A DNA stretch of 64,000 nucleotides from Cocos nucifera (lineage: Eukaryota > Streptophyta > Magnoliopsida > Arecales > Arecaceae). Both the position numbers and the translations under genes were made by a program. Below are positions 36,180 through 48,069 of this stretch, piece by piece. The number at the start of each line of letters is the position of its first letter. Within the stretch, counting starts at the first letter, position 1. The DNA lies in contig QRFJ01003331.1 in NCBI GenBank assembly GCA_006176705.1, positions 80,039 to 144,038 on the forward strand, given 5' to 3'. Under the pieces are notes generated by a model, which was not told the origin of the DNA, searched no databases, and saw only the letters and a list, made by a program, of their open reading frames with translations.

Positions 36180-38030
36180 GGCTGAACCCCAGTCGATCTC
36201 CTCCAGCAGCCGAACTTATTTAGTAGTCAGACTCCTCCAACGGTCGAACCCCAATCGAATTTCTTCTGGACTTCTCCTTCAGTGGAGTTTCTCTAGGAGC
36301 TGAACTCCTTCCGAACTTCTCCTTCAGTCGGATTCCTCTAGATGCCAAACTCCTTATGGACTTCTCCTTCAGTCATGTTCCTCTAGGATCCGAACTCCTT
36401 ACAGATTTCTCCTTCGGTTGGACTCCTCCAGAAGCCGAACTCCTTCCAAATTTCTCCTTCAGTTAAGTTCCTCCAAGTGTCAAACTCTTATGGATTTCTC
36501 CTTCGGTCAGACTCCTCCAGGAGCAGAACTCCTTTCAAATTTCTCCTTCAGTCAAGTCCTTCATGATCCAAACTCCTTATGGATTTTTCCTTCGATCGGA
36601 CTCCTTCAGGAGAAATCTTCCGGATTTCTCCTTCAGTCAAGTTCCTCCAGGCAGCAAAAATCCTTATGGATTTCTCCTTCGGTCGGACTCCTCTAGGAGC
36701 TATGGATTTCTTCTTCGATCGGACTCCTCAGGAGCCGAACTCCTTTTGGATTTCTCCTTCAGTCAAGTTCCTCCAGGAGCCGAACTCCTTATGGATTTCT
36801 CCTTTGGTCGGACTCCTCCAAGAGCTGAACTCCTTCCGGACTTCTTCTTCAATCAAGTTCCTCAAGAGCCAAACTCCTTCCGAATTTCTCCTTTAGTCAA
36901 GTTTCTCTAGGAGCCAAACTCCTTCCAATTTTTTCTTCGATCGGACTCCTCCAGGAGCCGAACTCCTTCTGAATTTCTCCTTCAGTCAAGTTCCTCCATG
37001 AGCCAAACTCCTTATGGATTTCTCTTTCGATCGGACTCCTCTAGGAGCCAAACTTCTTATGAATTTCTCCTTCAGTTAAGTTTCTCTAGGAACCGAACTC
37101 CTTTCAAATTTCTCCTTCAATCGAACTCCTTCAGAAGCTAAACTCCTTCTGGATTTCTCCTTCGATCGAGTTCCTCTAAGAGTCAAAATCCTTGCAGACT
37201 TCTCCTTCAATCAAGCTCCTCTAGGAGTCAAACTCTTTTCATATTTTCCTTCAGTCAAGTTTCTCTAGGAGCCGAACTTCTTCCAAATTTTTAACTCCTT
37301 CCAAATTTCTCCTTCAGCCGAGTCCTCTAGGAGTCAAACTCCTTACGGACTTCTCCTTCAGTTAAGTTCCTCTAGGAGCCAAACACCTTATGGATTTCTC
37401 CTTTAATCAAGTTCCTCCAGGATCCGAACTCTTTATAGATTTCTTCTTCGATCAGACTCCTCCAAGAGCCAAACTCCTGAAATTTTTTTCTTCGTCAAGT
37501 TCCTCTAGGAGCCAAACTTTATAATTCTCCTTCGGTTGGACTTCTTTAGGAGCCAAACTCCTTCCAAATTTTATTCAATCAGATCCTCAAAGTCGAACTC
37601 CTTTCGAACTTCTTCTTCAGTCAGATTCCTTTAGGAGCCAAACTACTTTTGGATTTCTCCTTTAGTCGGACTCCTCCATGAGCCGAACTCCTTCCAAATT
37701 TCTCCTTCAGTCAAGTTCCTCCAGGAGCCGAACTCATTCTGAATTTTTCTTCAATTGGATTCCTCCAAGAGCTGAACTCCTTTCTGGACTTCTTCCTTCA
37801 TAAAGTTCCTCAGAGCAAACTCGTTCCAAACCTCTCCTTCAATCAGATTCCTATAGGAGCTGAACTCCTTCCAGATTTTTCCTTCAGTCAGATGCCTCCA
37901 AGAGCCAAACTTCTTTCAGTTCTCTTCTTCAGATGGATGCCTATAGGAGCCAAACTCCTTCCGGACTTCTTCTTCAAGTCAAGTTCCTCCAGGAGCCAAA
38001 CTTTTTCTAGATTTTTTCTTCAGTCAATAT
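36180..38030 (+). repeat. 45-bp tandem array in the Tat 5' LTR
   Basis: About 40 degenerate copies of a unit whose core is CAAGTTCCTCCAGGAGCC, then AAACTCCTTATGG, then ATTTCTCCTTCAGT. Two alternating variants occur, CAAGTT and CGGACT. Because 45 is divisible by 3, long open frames arise by chance with a repeating 15-residue pattern (for example 36563-36910); these are not genes. Confidence 0.9.
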
Positions 38031-38032
38031 TT

Positions 38033-38168
38033 TCTTTAGGAGTTTGAACTCCTCTAGAATTGATGTATGTCAAAGCTCCTTACCATCCAACACCTACTTT
38101 TCTTTAGGAGTTTGAACTCCTCTAGAATTGATGTATGTCAAAGCTCCTTACCATCCAACACCTACTTT
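38033..38168 (+). repeat. Identical 68-bp tandem duplication in the Tat 5' LTR
   Basis: Positions 38033-38100 and 38101-38168 are the same 68 bp with no difference seen. The 3' LTR has a single, diverged copy near 54670-54740. The duplication is thus younger than the element. Confidence 0.85.
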
Positions 38169-38605
38169 CTTCGAACTTCAACTATTAAATCTTAATGAAT
38201 GGCCACATCATGGCAACGGATACCACTCTCTGTAACAAACTTCATGCGGCTCCGAGTGGCCAACTATCGAATGGCCACATCACAACAACGAACATCTCTC
38301 TCCATAACAAACTCCACATAATCCTGAGCGGCCCACTATCGGATAGTTACGATAAGGTTAGTCTATCAAAAGAGATCCTCCAGATACATTTTCTCTAAGC
38401 TTTCTTCTCCTTCCCAAAATTCTCCTGAATTCTTGTCTGAGCACTCCATTTCTATTGGCCAGAAGAGCTGACTTGATCGTCGAAGGGTCCTACTGAAGCC
38501 ACCACCACCAACTCTAGGTGGGACTTTATTTTGCAGCTTACCGACGGTAACCTCATTTTTCTTAACTCCAGCTCCATCCGACATCAACTAGATTTTACAT
38601 CAATA

Positions 38606-38718
38606 AAATTGATGCTAGAAGAAGGGCCCTCTATTCCTAAGATTTTTTTGTTCTAAAAGGAGTGCTCGATAGTGATCTTTCTTCTTCCTCTCTGGAGTTC
38701 TTCTCCGACAAAGAATGC
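38606..38718 (+). other. Tat leader and putative primer-binding site
   Basis: AAATTGATGCTAGAAGAAGG follows the LTR, at the usual place of the primer-binding site; I cannot name the tRNA. The leader ends GACAAAGAATGC, directly at the nested insertion; the reading resumes at ATGCCTCCTAGG (45953). Confidence 0.5.
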
Positions 38719-40562
38719 TGATGCGTGCTAATCTATAGCTATGGCAAGTGCACCAGTCGATCAAGTAATAAAGTAAATAAGTAGAGTATCATCCCTAGAG
38801 GATTAAAAAATAAGTACCGAAAAGCTCTTTCCTATGCTTTATTTAGAAGACCGATTTATGAGAATAAGAAATTAAAGAATAAAATAAAAAAATAATTAAA
38901 AATTTTAAGAAAATAGAGAGAGTGTAATTATTAGGGTTTTAAACTTAAGAGTAATGTATTACTAAGGCAATCAGTTCACCAACTCAGTTAATACAATATT
39001 CAGGTTATTAGATTAATTTTATTTCATGTGACGGTGGAGTCTCCTAATTTATTCACTATCCTTTGGTCCAAGGCGTAGCAAAACTATCAATATTTATTAA
39101 TTATCCTTTGGTCCAGGTATAATTTAAATAAATATTAATGTATTAAGTTTTGTGAAACCCTCTAATTAAAATACACTGCGTCCAAAGCACACTAAAATTT
39201 TTGCATGCATATGAATTCTAATTTGATTCATAATATAAGGTATATAATCAAGAAGCAATAACATAGATGTACTTGGTCCATAACATCTATGTTCATCAGA
39301 TCAATTAGAAGATGGCCAGTAATCTAAAAGCATTAAGATCAGATTTATATACTCCTCATGAATAAAATTTAAAATTAAAAATAAATCATACTGAATATTG
39401 CATCAAAAGAGTGGCTACACCTTAGCCTTAGTAAAAGAAAATTTAGTTCATGATAACAAGTTCAAAAATAGCAAATAAAATAAAAAGCATAAAGAAATTA
39501 GACTGTTTGATTGCTAAAATTGATTGTCCATCGCTCTTGGTGTGGAGAACTTGGTGAAGAAGAAGAAGCTCCTTGATCACTATTCTGATTGTCGAAAGAA
39601 GAAAAAAAAATTAAAAATTCTTCCTTTTCTCTAAAAAATCTCTCTTCTCTTTCTACCTCTCTCCTCTCTTTCTCTTCTTTTTTTATTTCTCTCACTTTTT
39701 TTCCCACTCTCTTCTTTTTTTTTCTATGGCAACAGCAGACTTTATAGGCTCAAAGATGGATTGTCCCCCAAAATCCTTTGAAAATTAGATTTAAAACTCT
39801 TAAAATAACATAAATTAGGACCCTGGATGATTCTGACCATTGGATGTTGATCAAACGGTCCAAAAATCACTTATAAACCCTTTAAAATATCTCAGATCAA
39901 GTTGGAATTCATGGCAATCATTGGATCAGTCGTTGGATTGAATCTGGGCCATCAGATCATGCACAGAGAAGCCTCTAATCCTTAGTTTAAAGTTGGAATG
40001 AATCTCAGCCATTGGATCTCGATCGGAAGCTATGGATGCCATTCGTCAGCACATGCATTTAGGCCATCCGATCAAATCCTAGTGAAAGGTGCCCATCGGA
40101 TCAAACAAAATTCTCAAATTGCCTTCTGTAGACCATGCGTGAGCTCGGTGTTGCGTAGAGCGCCGCATTTTTCAGTCAATTGGAGCACGCTTCTTCATGT
40201 GAAATTTCCAAAATTTCCTTAAATCGGTCCACCGTGCACCACAAAAAATGCTGACGTCAACTTGGCATCAGCACTACATCAGCAAGTCGGTCTGCTGGTG
40301 CGATTGAACTGGGCAGTCTGTTGAGCCTATTTTTCTGAACCGATTTGAACCAGACCAGCTTCTTTTTTTTTTAAATTCAATTTCGGACTCGTTTGAAGTC
40401 CGTTTTGCCTGAAATTTATTTTATCTAAATCAAAAAAATAAGATCTTCATATTGGTGGCCTTCTTTCATATATAAGATTAATAAAAGTATCAATTTTTAA
40501 AGAAATAGATTAATTTATTTTATAATTTAATACTTTTATTAGTATATTTTTATCACTTATCA
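38719..40562 (-). mobile_element. Athila-like element 2, 3' LTR
   Basis: 1844 bp, colinear with 44123-45951 with scattered transitions and small indels, for example an extra segment near 40255-40290 absent from the partner. Contains a pyrimidine-rich stretch near 39600-39730. Confidence 0.85.
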
Positions 40563-41656
40563 CACCCCTCAATTTAGTCATTGCTAATCCCTTAGCAATG
40601 TTTTATTTAATACCATATTTCAATAAGATTATCCATCACAAAGATAAAATCTAGGACTAAAGATCAAAAAGTTTAGAAAATATTGCTAATTAAGCATTGA
40701 GCTTCAGAAGCAAATTTTTCAGTCAATATAATTAAAAACTTTCTTAGAGTATATCAAAGATCTATAGCACTTATGTTCATGATGACTAACTTTAGCATTT
40801 CAGTATTAAATTAAAGAACAAAAGTATCCTCTCTTATCATCTATTTTGGTTAATTTTCTATACATTCTAAATTTTATACTCATGAATTAAGGTAGCTTTC
40901 ACACTGCCTTTTCTTTTTTTTTTTTTTTTTGCTGTGCTGAGCATCCTGGCCTTTCCTTCACCATTTCATGGGAATTTTCATACTTGACCTAGGTGCAGAG
41001 ACCCAGTTACTAGGCTTTGGGCAATCCACATATACCCTATCTTTTGCACTTTATTTTTAGGCAGGTAGCCCTTTCCTTAAATTCAAGTTTCTTTGATTAG
41101 AATGTACATTAATTATCAATTTTTAGCGATAATTAAATTCTTAATTGGCCTTATAATCAATACCTACTTTGCCATGTTAGTGTGCATGTGCAATTAGAAG
41201 TGCTCATAGTCTTTTAATGATCTAAGTAGGCTGCTAAAAGCGACCAACTAATCTACTTCTTTAACCCGTTACATTCATTAGCAAATAATTCTATCTTTTA
41301 TCACTTATCCAGTTTATCTTGCTCAAGATTTTCTTCTTGACACATGATTTTTTTTTTTTTAAACTTATTCTACATTGTCTTAAAGGTGAAAGAAAAATAA
41401 AGGGTGCAATAAAGGATAGGAAGGAATACACCTAATTTGGTTCAGTCTGATTCTTTGGAGCTTTGAAATTTTGCTTGAGGTCTCAATGATTTTTTTCTAC
41501 AAAATTAAAAATACACACCAAAGCAGTAAAAGAGCAATAATAAATTACTAAAAAATAAAAGAAAAAAATGATCAAAACTAAAAAGAAAAGAAACAACCTA
41601 TCTAGTAGTTCTAATTTATAGTCTTCAGCTTGACTTTCTTTGAGTTCTAAAGTGGA
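40563..41656 (-). other. 3' non-coding part of Athila-like element 2
   Basis: AT-rich, no protein readable on either strand. In an autonomous Athila element RT and integrase would lie between protease and this part; they are absent. A poly-T run lies at about 40914-40930. Confidence 0.6.
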
Positions 41657-42240
41657 TCAATCTGGTGCCACTTCAATTAGAATACTTTCATGTTTGATCG
41701 AGTCCTCTTTCAATTGGACATTGCTAGCTTTTATAGTCTCAAACCTATTTTCTACAGAATTCTCATATACTAAATTGTCAATAATATCAATTAGAAAATA
41801 AGTTTGATTATCATCAGGATGTTTAGTATCTTTGAAAACATTAAAAGTAACTTGTTCATCTTGGACTCTAAGAATTAATTTTTCTTGTTGAACATCTATT
41901 AAAGCTCTTTCAGTAGCTAAAAAGGGTCTCCCTAAAATAAGGGGTACATCATAATCTTCTTTCATATCAAGAACAATAAAATCAACAGAAAAAATAAACT
42001 TGTTTACCTTTACCAAGACATCCTCCACTATACCTCTTGGATATTTGATGGATCTATCAGCTAATTGAAGAGTAATAGTGGTAGGCTTCGATTCTCCTAG
42101 ACCTAGCTTCCTGAAAATAGAAAAAGGCATGAGATTAATACTTGCTCCTAAAACACATAAAACTTTATTAAAACTACAATCACCAATAATGCAAGGGATA
42201 GTAAAACTCTCTGAATCTTTTAGCTTCTGTGGTAATTTAT
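41657..42240 (-). pseudogene. Athila-like element 2 aspartic protease
   Basis: Retropepsin-type protease that would cut the Gag-Pol polyprotein. The minus strand reads KLPQKLKDSESFTIPCIIG, then LCVLGASINLMPFSIF, then a long open part to 41657 with DFIVLDMKEDYDVPLILGRP. In relatives the active site is CDLGAS; here Asp is Val (GTT at about 42152-42154), so it cannot be catalytic. One stop (about 42241) separates it from gag. ATG at 42130 is an internal Met, not the real start. Confidence 0.85.
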
Positions 42241-42241
42241 T

Positions 42242-44005
42242 TTAAAATATTGCTGAGCATTCTTCATTCAAATTTATTCTCTCATGCTCCTTCAGCTTTT
42301 TCTTATTTGTTAGGATTTCTTTGAGAAACTTGGCATACCTGGGCATTTGAGTAATAGCATCTACAAAAAGAATATTAATATGTAAATTTTTTAATATTTT
42401 AAAAAAATTAAAAAATTCTTTATCTGGATGCTGTATTTGTCTCTCTGGGAATGGTAGTGGCAATACGTAGGGCTTTACATTTGGATCGGCAAACCGTATA
42501 CCTAGAGACCATCCATCTGTTGGTTGTTTTGGTGACTGACGAATTTTAGTTGATGGTTCCTTATTTATAGTTGGCTCTTCAGTCTCTTTCTTTTGATGTG
42601 GCTCCTTCAGCTTTGTACCATTTCTTAGGGTGATAGCATTGACTTGCTCCCTTGGATTGGTCTCCGTGTTGCTTAGCAAGGATCCCTGAGGTCTCTCGGA
42701 GATTATCTTAGCCATTTGACCTATTTGCATCTCCAAGTTTTGAATTACTGCTGCTTGGTCCTATCTAAGTTTGGCTTCCAAATTTTTTATAGTTGCTTCT
42801 TGGTTTTGCATAAATTTGACCATCAGCTCTTCCATGTTGGACTTTTTTTTAGGTACTTGAAACCTCGAGGGTGATTGTTGTGCTGCATTTTGATTATACC
42901 ATGAGAAATTTGGATGTTGCCTCCACCCTTGATTGTATGTGTTGGGGTAGGGATTATTTTGTTGCGGTCTAAAAAAATTACCAATATAATTAGCTGTATC
43001 AGTTGCTTTAGAAAAAGGATTATCTGTCTGGCAATTGCTCGTATCGTATCCTCCTCCACATAGGTCATAGGTGATGCTCTAAACATGCATAGCTGTTCCC
43101 TTCAAGTTATTGACTTCAGCTCTAAGGGCTACAATTTCAGCTAGTAAGGTTGGCATGCAATCTACTCCCTGCACAGCTGCTAGTCTTTTTGGCATCATGC
43201 ATTCTGTCTGCCATTGATAGCTATTTGATGCCATCTCATCGATCAGATCAAAGGCTTCTTCCTCCATTTTTTGGTTAATGGTTCCTCCTGCTGCTGCATC
43301 AATCATAGAATGATTAGTAGAAGATAAACCATTATAGAAAGTTTGTACCTAAAGCCATACGGGTAGTTGATGATGTGGACATCTCCTCAGCAATTCTTTG
43401 AAACACTCCCAAGCCTCATATAGTGTCTCCATGTCCATCTGCATAAAAGAAGTGATATTGTTGCGCATCTTGGTAGTCTTGAAAGGTGGAAAGTACTTGG
43501 CTAAGAATTTTTGGGCTAGGACATCCCAAGTTGTGATAGAACCTGCAGAAAGAGAATGAAGCCAACTCTTAGCTTTATTCTATAAAGAGAAAGGAAATAA
43601 CCTTAATCTAATAGCATCATTCGACATCTCATTAATTTTAAAAGTATCATAAAATTCAAGAAAGTTAGAAATATGGGCATTCGGATCATCATGCACGTGT
43701 CCACTGAATTGGACAGTTGATTAAATCATCTGGATCATCGTCGGTTTTATTTCAAAGTTGTTTGCTCGCACTGGCGGTCTCCTGATGCTCGAAGCTGCAT
43801 CAACTACAGATGGTGTAATGTAATCATTTAATGGATGATGTACTGGTCGAATAGCTTCATACTATCCCTCGGTCTCCATATCCAATCCTAGATTGATGTC
43901 ATTAGGATCTTCAGCTACCATGTTTCTTTCTTGTTGTAGTCTTCTAATGGTCCTTTCAATTTCTGGACCTAAAGATAGTAAGTTACTATGTCCAGTACGT
44001 GTCAT
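42242..44005 (-). pseudogene. Athila-like element 2 gag
   Basis: Likely start MTRTGHSNLLSLGPEIER at 44005. Capsid region reads HISNFLEFYDTFKINEMSND, then AIRLRLFPFSL, AKSWLHSLSAGSITTWDVLA, LYEAWECFKELLRRCPHHQL and SMIDAAAGG, the standard Athila capsid series. Later come SWYNQNAAQQ and MEMQIGQMAKII. In-frame stops interrupt it at several places, for example after SL near 43583, WL near 43350 and HV near 43080. Gag would form the particle packaging element RNA; this copy is inactive. Confidence 0.88.
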
Positions 44006-44099
44006 GTACTGAACAAAATTTTAAAAAAATAATAAAAATTAAAAATAAAATTTTAAAGTAAAACTAGGATCAAAATTTTAATATTGTTTTAAATACAAT

Positions 44100-44119
44100 C
44101 CCCGACAATGACACCAAAA
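44100..44119 (-). promoter_or_regulatory. Primer-binding site of Athila-like element 2
   Basis: Plus strand CCCCGACAATGACACCA (44100-44116) resembles the 3' end of tRNA-Asp including CCA, with three transitions; the match does not extend upstream, unlike element 1 at 14918. Confidence 0.75.
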
Positions 44120-44122
44120 ACT

Positions 44123-45951
44123 TGATGCATGTTAATCTATAGCTATGGCAAGTGCACCAGTCGATCAAGTAATAAAGTGAATGAGTAGAGTATCGTCCCT
44201 AGAGGATTGAAAAATAAGTACTAAAAAGTTCTTTTCTATGCTTTATTTGAAAGATCGATTTATGAGAATAAAAAATTAAAAAATAAAATAAAGAAATAAT
44301 TAAAAATTTTAAGAAAATAGAGAGTGTAATTATTAGAATTTTAAACGTAAGAGCAATGTGTTACTAAGGCAATCGGTTCACCAACTCAGTCAATACAATA
44401 TTCAGGTTATTAGATTAATTTTATTTCATGTGATGGTGGAGTCTCCTAATTTATTCACTATCCTTTGGTCCAAGCATAGCAAAACTATCAATATTTATTA
44501 ATTATCCTTTGGTTTAGGTGTAATTTAAATAAATATTAATGCATTAAGTTTTATAAAACCCTCTAATTAAAATACGCTGCGTCCAAAGCGCACTAAAATT
44601 TCTGCATGCATATGAATTCTAATTTGATTCATAATATAAGGTATATAATCAAGAAGCAATAACATAGATGTACTTGGTCCGTAACAGTTATGTTCATCAG
44701 ATCAATTAGAAGATGGCCAGTAATCTAAAAGCATTAAGATCATATTTATATACTCCTCATGAATAAAATTTAAAATTAAAAATAAATCATATTGAATATT
44801 GCATCAAAAGAGTGGCTACTCCTTAGTCTTAGTAAAAGATAATTTAGTTCATGATAATAAGTTCAAAAATAGCAAATAAAATAAAAAGCATAAAAAAATT
44901 AGACTGTTTGATTACTGAAATTGATTGTCCGTCGCTCTTGGTCTGGAGAACTTGGTGAAGAAGAAGAAGCTCCTTGATCACTATTCTGATTGTCGGAAGA
45001 AGAAAAGAAAAAAAAAATTAAAAACCCTTCCTTTTCTCTCAAAAATCTCTCTTCTCTTTCTACCTCTCTTCTCTCTTTTTCTTCTTTTTTTTATTTCTCT
45101 CACTTTTTTTTTCTCACTCTCTCCTTTTTTTTGCTACGGCAACAGCAGACTTTATAGGCTCAGAGATGGATTGTCCCCCAAAATCCTTTGAAAATTAAGT
45201 TTAAAATTCTCAGAACAACTCAAATTAGGACCCTGGATGATTCCGACCGTTGGATGTTGATCAAATGGTCCAAAAATCACTTAAAAACCCTTTAAAATAT
45301 CTCAGATCAAGTCGAAATTCATGGCAGCCATCGGATCAATTATTGGATTGAATCTGGGTTATCAGATCATGCACAGAGAAGCCTCTGATCTTTAGTTTAA
45401 TGTCGGGATGAATCTCAACCATTGGATCTCGACCGGGAGCTGCGGATGCCATTCGTCAGTGCATGCATTTCGGTCGTTCGATCAAATCTCAGTGAAAGGC
45501 GATCGTTGGATCAAATAAAATTTCCAAATTGCCCTTTATAGATCATGCACGAGCTTGGTGTTGCGTAGAGCGCCGCATTCTTTAGCCAATCGGAGGGCGC
45601 TTCTTCATCTGAAATTTCCAAAATGCCCTTAAATCGGTCCACCATGCGCCATGAAAAATGCTGACGTCAGTGGGTCGGTCTGCTGGTGTGGTCGAACCAG
45701 GCAATCTACTGAGCCAGTTTTTCTGAATCAATTTGAACCGGACCAGCTTTATTTTTTTTTGAAATTCAATTTTGGACTTGTTTGAAGTCCATTTTGCCTA
45801 AAATTTATTTTATCTGAATTAGAAAAATAAGATCTTCATATTGGTGGCCTTCTTTCTTATATAAAATTAATAAAAATATTAATTTTTAAAGAAATAAATT
45901 AATTTATTTTATAATTTAATATTTTTATTAGTATATTTTTATCACTTATCA
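44123..45951 (-). mobile_element. Athila-like element 2, 5' LTR
   Basis: 1829 bp, TGATGCATG...CACTTATCA in plus coordinates. The open frame at 44925-45191 on plus is a pyrimidine-rich chance frame. Confidence 0.85.
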
Positions 45952-45952
45952 C

Positions 45953-47400
45953 ATGCCTCCTAGGAAAGCTTCGACCCTACGATCAATGGCCTCTACAGCT
46001 AGATCCTATCCAGACCTATCCGCTCTCGCTCTAGCCCCAACAACTCAGACTCCACCTGCAGTCATGGTGGATGCGGAGCAGTTCAACCTGCTGGTTCAGT
46101 AGGTTCATGATCTCACAGAGGTGGTGCAGGCCATACATCGGCAGGCCCCGGCACTGATTCGGTCGGAGCAAGCTTTTCTGAAGCCTCATGATCTGATCTG
46201 GGGATGGCCGACTTGGGCTACCTGGCCTCTAATCTTCGAAAAGGAGAAGTAAAGGATGGAGGACTCTTGCTCAGACCATGATTTGACCCAAGGGGAGGCT
46301 TCATACCCTCTTGGCCAAAAAACTCTGAAGATCAACGATCGTGAAGATCTTCTTGATCAAAAGCTCCAGGAAATGAGTCGATGAATCGAAGAACTCCATC
46401 ACACTTCCTCCACCCACGATAACGATATTTGCACTGATCCTCCTTTTTTCTAGAAGATTATGCAGGAACCGATTCCGCCGAACTTCAAGCTCTCTTAGTT
46501 TGAGAGTTATGATGGGACCACTGATCCGATTGATCACCTGAAGGCCTTCCGGATGATGATGCTACTCTATGATGCGTCAGATTCTATTTTGTGCTGGGCT
46601 TTTCCATCCACCCTCAAAGAAGTCGTCAGAAATTGGTACTCAGCCCTTATGCTGGGTACCATCTTTTCCTTTGATCAGATGAGCCATCAGTTTGTGGCTC
46701 ATTTCATTAGCAGCCGACGTCCCCGTCGAGATTCAAATTTTCTGATGAACATCAAGTAGAAGGAGGGGGAATCCATCTGAGCTTATGTCATCCGATTTAA
46801 TGTAGCTGCATTAGAGGTCCAAAACTTGAACCAGTCGGTTGCAATGGCCGCACTTAAGGGTGGCTTTCAGAAGAATGATTTGCTATTCTTCCTAGAAAAG
46901 AAGTACCCTAGGGACTTTGTCGATATGCTGGCTCGGGCTGAAGGTGATGCCTGAGCTGAAGAGGCCTTCAAGGCCAAGGATAATGAAGTCGTTGGAAAGC
47001 GGCGAATCGGCGAGCCGGGCAAGTCCGCTTAGGAAGGAAAGTCGAGTGAAGTTCGGCCATGCTCTCGAACTTCCTCTGAGCGCAAGTAAGCCCGAGCTCC
47101 TCCTCGAGCTTGGAGGTAGGGAAGCCCCAACAAAAGGGTGCGGCGGGGTTCTCCCCTCCAAAGATTTCATAACTACGCTCCTCTCAATGCTCCAAAAATG
47201 CAAGTATTGATGGAGATCTAGGAGCAACTACCAAGGTCTGTAAGGATGCGCACTCATTCCGATAAGCACAATCCTAGCAAATACTACCTCTACCATCGTG
47301 ACCACGGTCACGATACTAAAGAATGCATTCAGCTCTAAGACGAGATCAAAGAGCTCATCAAGAGAGGTTGGCTGGGTCGATTCCTTAGATGCTAGTCTGA
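45953..47400 (+). pseudogene. Tat gag
   Basis: Starts ATG at 45953 (MPPRKASTLRSMAST). The capsid part is readable at 46500-47000: YDGTTDPIDHLKAFRMMMLL, then CWAFPSTLKEVVRNW, FVAHFISSRRPRR, AALKGGFQKNDLLFFLEKKY and DMLARAEGDA, typical of plant Ty3/Gypsy gag. The C-terminal CxxH-type zinc region is near 47285 (YHRDHGHDTKECIQL) with the first Cys replaced. Several stops. The start codon is part of the target duplicated by Athila-like element 2, which now separates it from its LTR promoter by over 7 kb. Confidence 0.85.
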
Positions 47401-47545
47401 AGTAAGGGAAGATCGATCAAGGGCACTGTTGCAGTCTAAACCACCAAGGAGGGAGGAATAATAAGAAGATCGACCGCCTCTCGATATCATCAACACTATC
47501 TTTAGAGAACTTCGACATGAAGAGGCCAGCGGATCTGAGGGATCA

Positions 47546-48046
47546 GTGAAGAGATGGAGAACTGAAGAGCCCATCGCTTTCACCGACGAGGATGCTCAAG
47601 GAGTCCAGTTCCCGCACAATGATGTGGTTGTAGTCTCTTTAAACATTGCCGACTATGATGTACGTCGTATTTTGATAGATAATAGAAGCTTGACTGATGT
47701 ATTGTTTTATGATGCTTTCTCGAAAATGTCCTTACTCAATAACCACTTGGGACCAATGAACTCTCCATTGGTAGGCTTTACTGGCGATGCCGTACCAATT
47801 GAGGGCATAATAACTTTGGCTGTGACTGTAGGGCAATGCCCGAAGCTGGCTAAGGCACAGGTCAATTTTCTAGTCGTAAAGGCTCCATCTACCTATAATA
47901 CTATTCTCGACCGACCTAGTCTAAATGCACTTCGAGCAGTAGTATCAACTTATTATTTGAAAATAAAGTTTCCGACAAGTCATGGGATCGGAGAGGTCCG
48001 GGGAGATCAAACTCTGGCAAGGCACTGCTACTCAATCGCCCTATAA
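47546..48046 (+). pseudogene. Tat aspartic protease
   Basis: Uninterrupted for 166 codons. Core reads VVVSLNIADYDVRRILIDNR with SLTDVLFYDAFSKM after it; relatives carry DNGSS, so here Gly is Arg and the Ser-Ser pair is Ser-Leu, while the catalytic Asp remains. The second hallmark is NTILDRPSLNALRAVVST, in which relatives have GRP. It would mature the polyprotein; activity is doubtful. Confidence 0.82.
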
Positions 48047-48069
48047 AAGAAAGAATAGCCCAACCCTTA

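Larger units (their letters stand above)
36079..38605 (+). mobile_element. Tat 5' LTR
   Basis: Begins TGTTGGGGATAAACC, ends ACATCAATA. Most of its length (about 36180-38030) is the 45-bp tandem array. The TATA position found at 54938 reads CTATCAAAAG here, so the promoter has mutated. Confidence 0.88.
38719..45951 (-). mobile_element. Athila-like Ty3/Gypsy element 2 with gag and protease only
   Basis: LTRs 38719-40562 (1844 bp) and 44123-45951 (1829 bp), both TGATGC...CACTTATCA in plus coordinates, flank a 3.56-kb internal region. On the minus strand: primer-binding site matching tRNA-Asp (44100-44119), gag with typical Athila wording, aspartic protease, then a non-coding part and the polypurine tract (plus CACCCCTCAATTT, 40563-40575). 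No RT, RNase H or integrase. Target copies AATGC (38714-38718) and CATGC (45952-45956) differ at one base. It sits at the start codon of the Tat gag. Confidence 0.88.

Noticed and set aside
36418..36910. Several overlapping open frames with a repeated FSFSQVPPGAELL-like pattern, also at 53039-54282 on plus and 53066-53329 on minus
   Set aside because: They follow the 45-bp tandem array of the Tat LTR. A period divisible by three leaves frames open by chance, and they exist in more than one frame and on both strands.
36180..38030. CRISPR-like repeat array
   Set aside because: The units are contiguous and degenerate without unique spacers, and it lies within a plant LTR.
39498..39707. Lys/Glu-rich frame on minus, and 44925-45191 on plus
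   Set aside because: Both come from a purine/pyrimidine-rich low-complexity stretch in the Athila-like LTR pair.
46917..47210. 97-codon plus frame and 111-codon minus frame
   Set aside because: Shadows of the Tat gag, whose true frame (DMLARAEGDA, AEEAFKAKDNE) is recognisable in this stretch.
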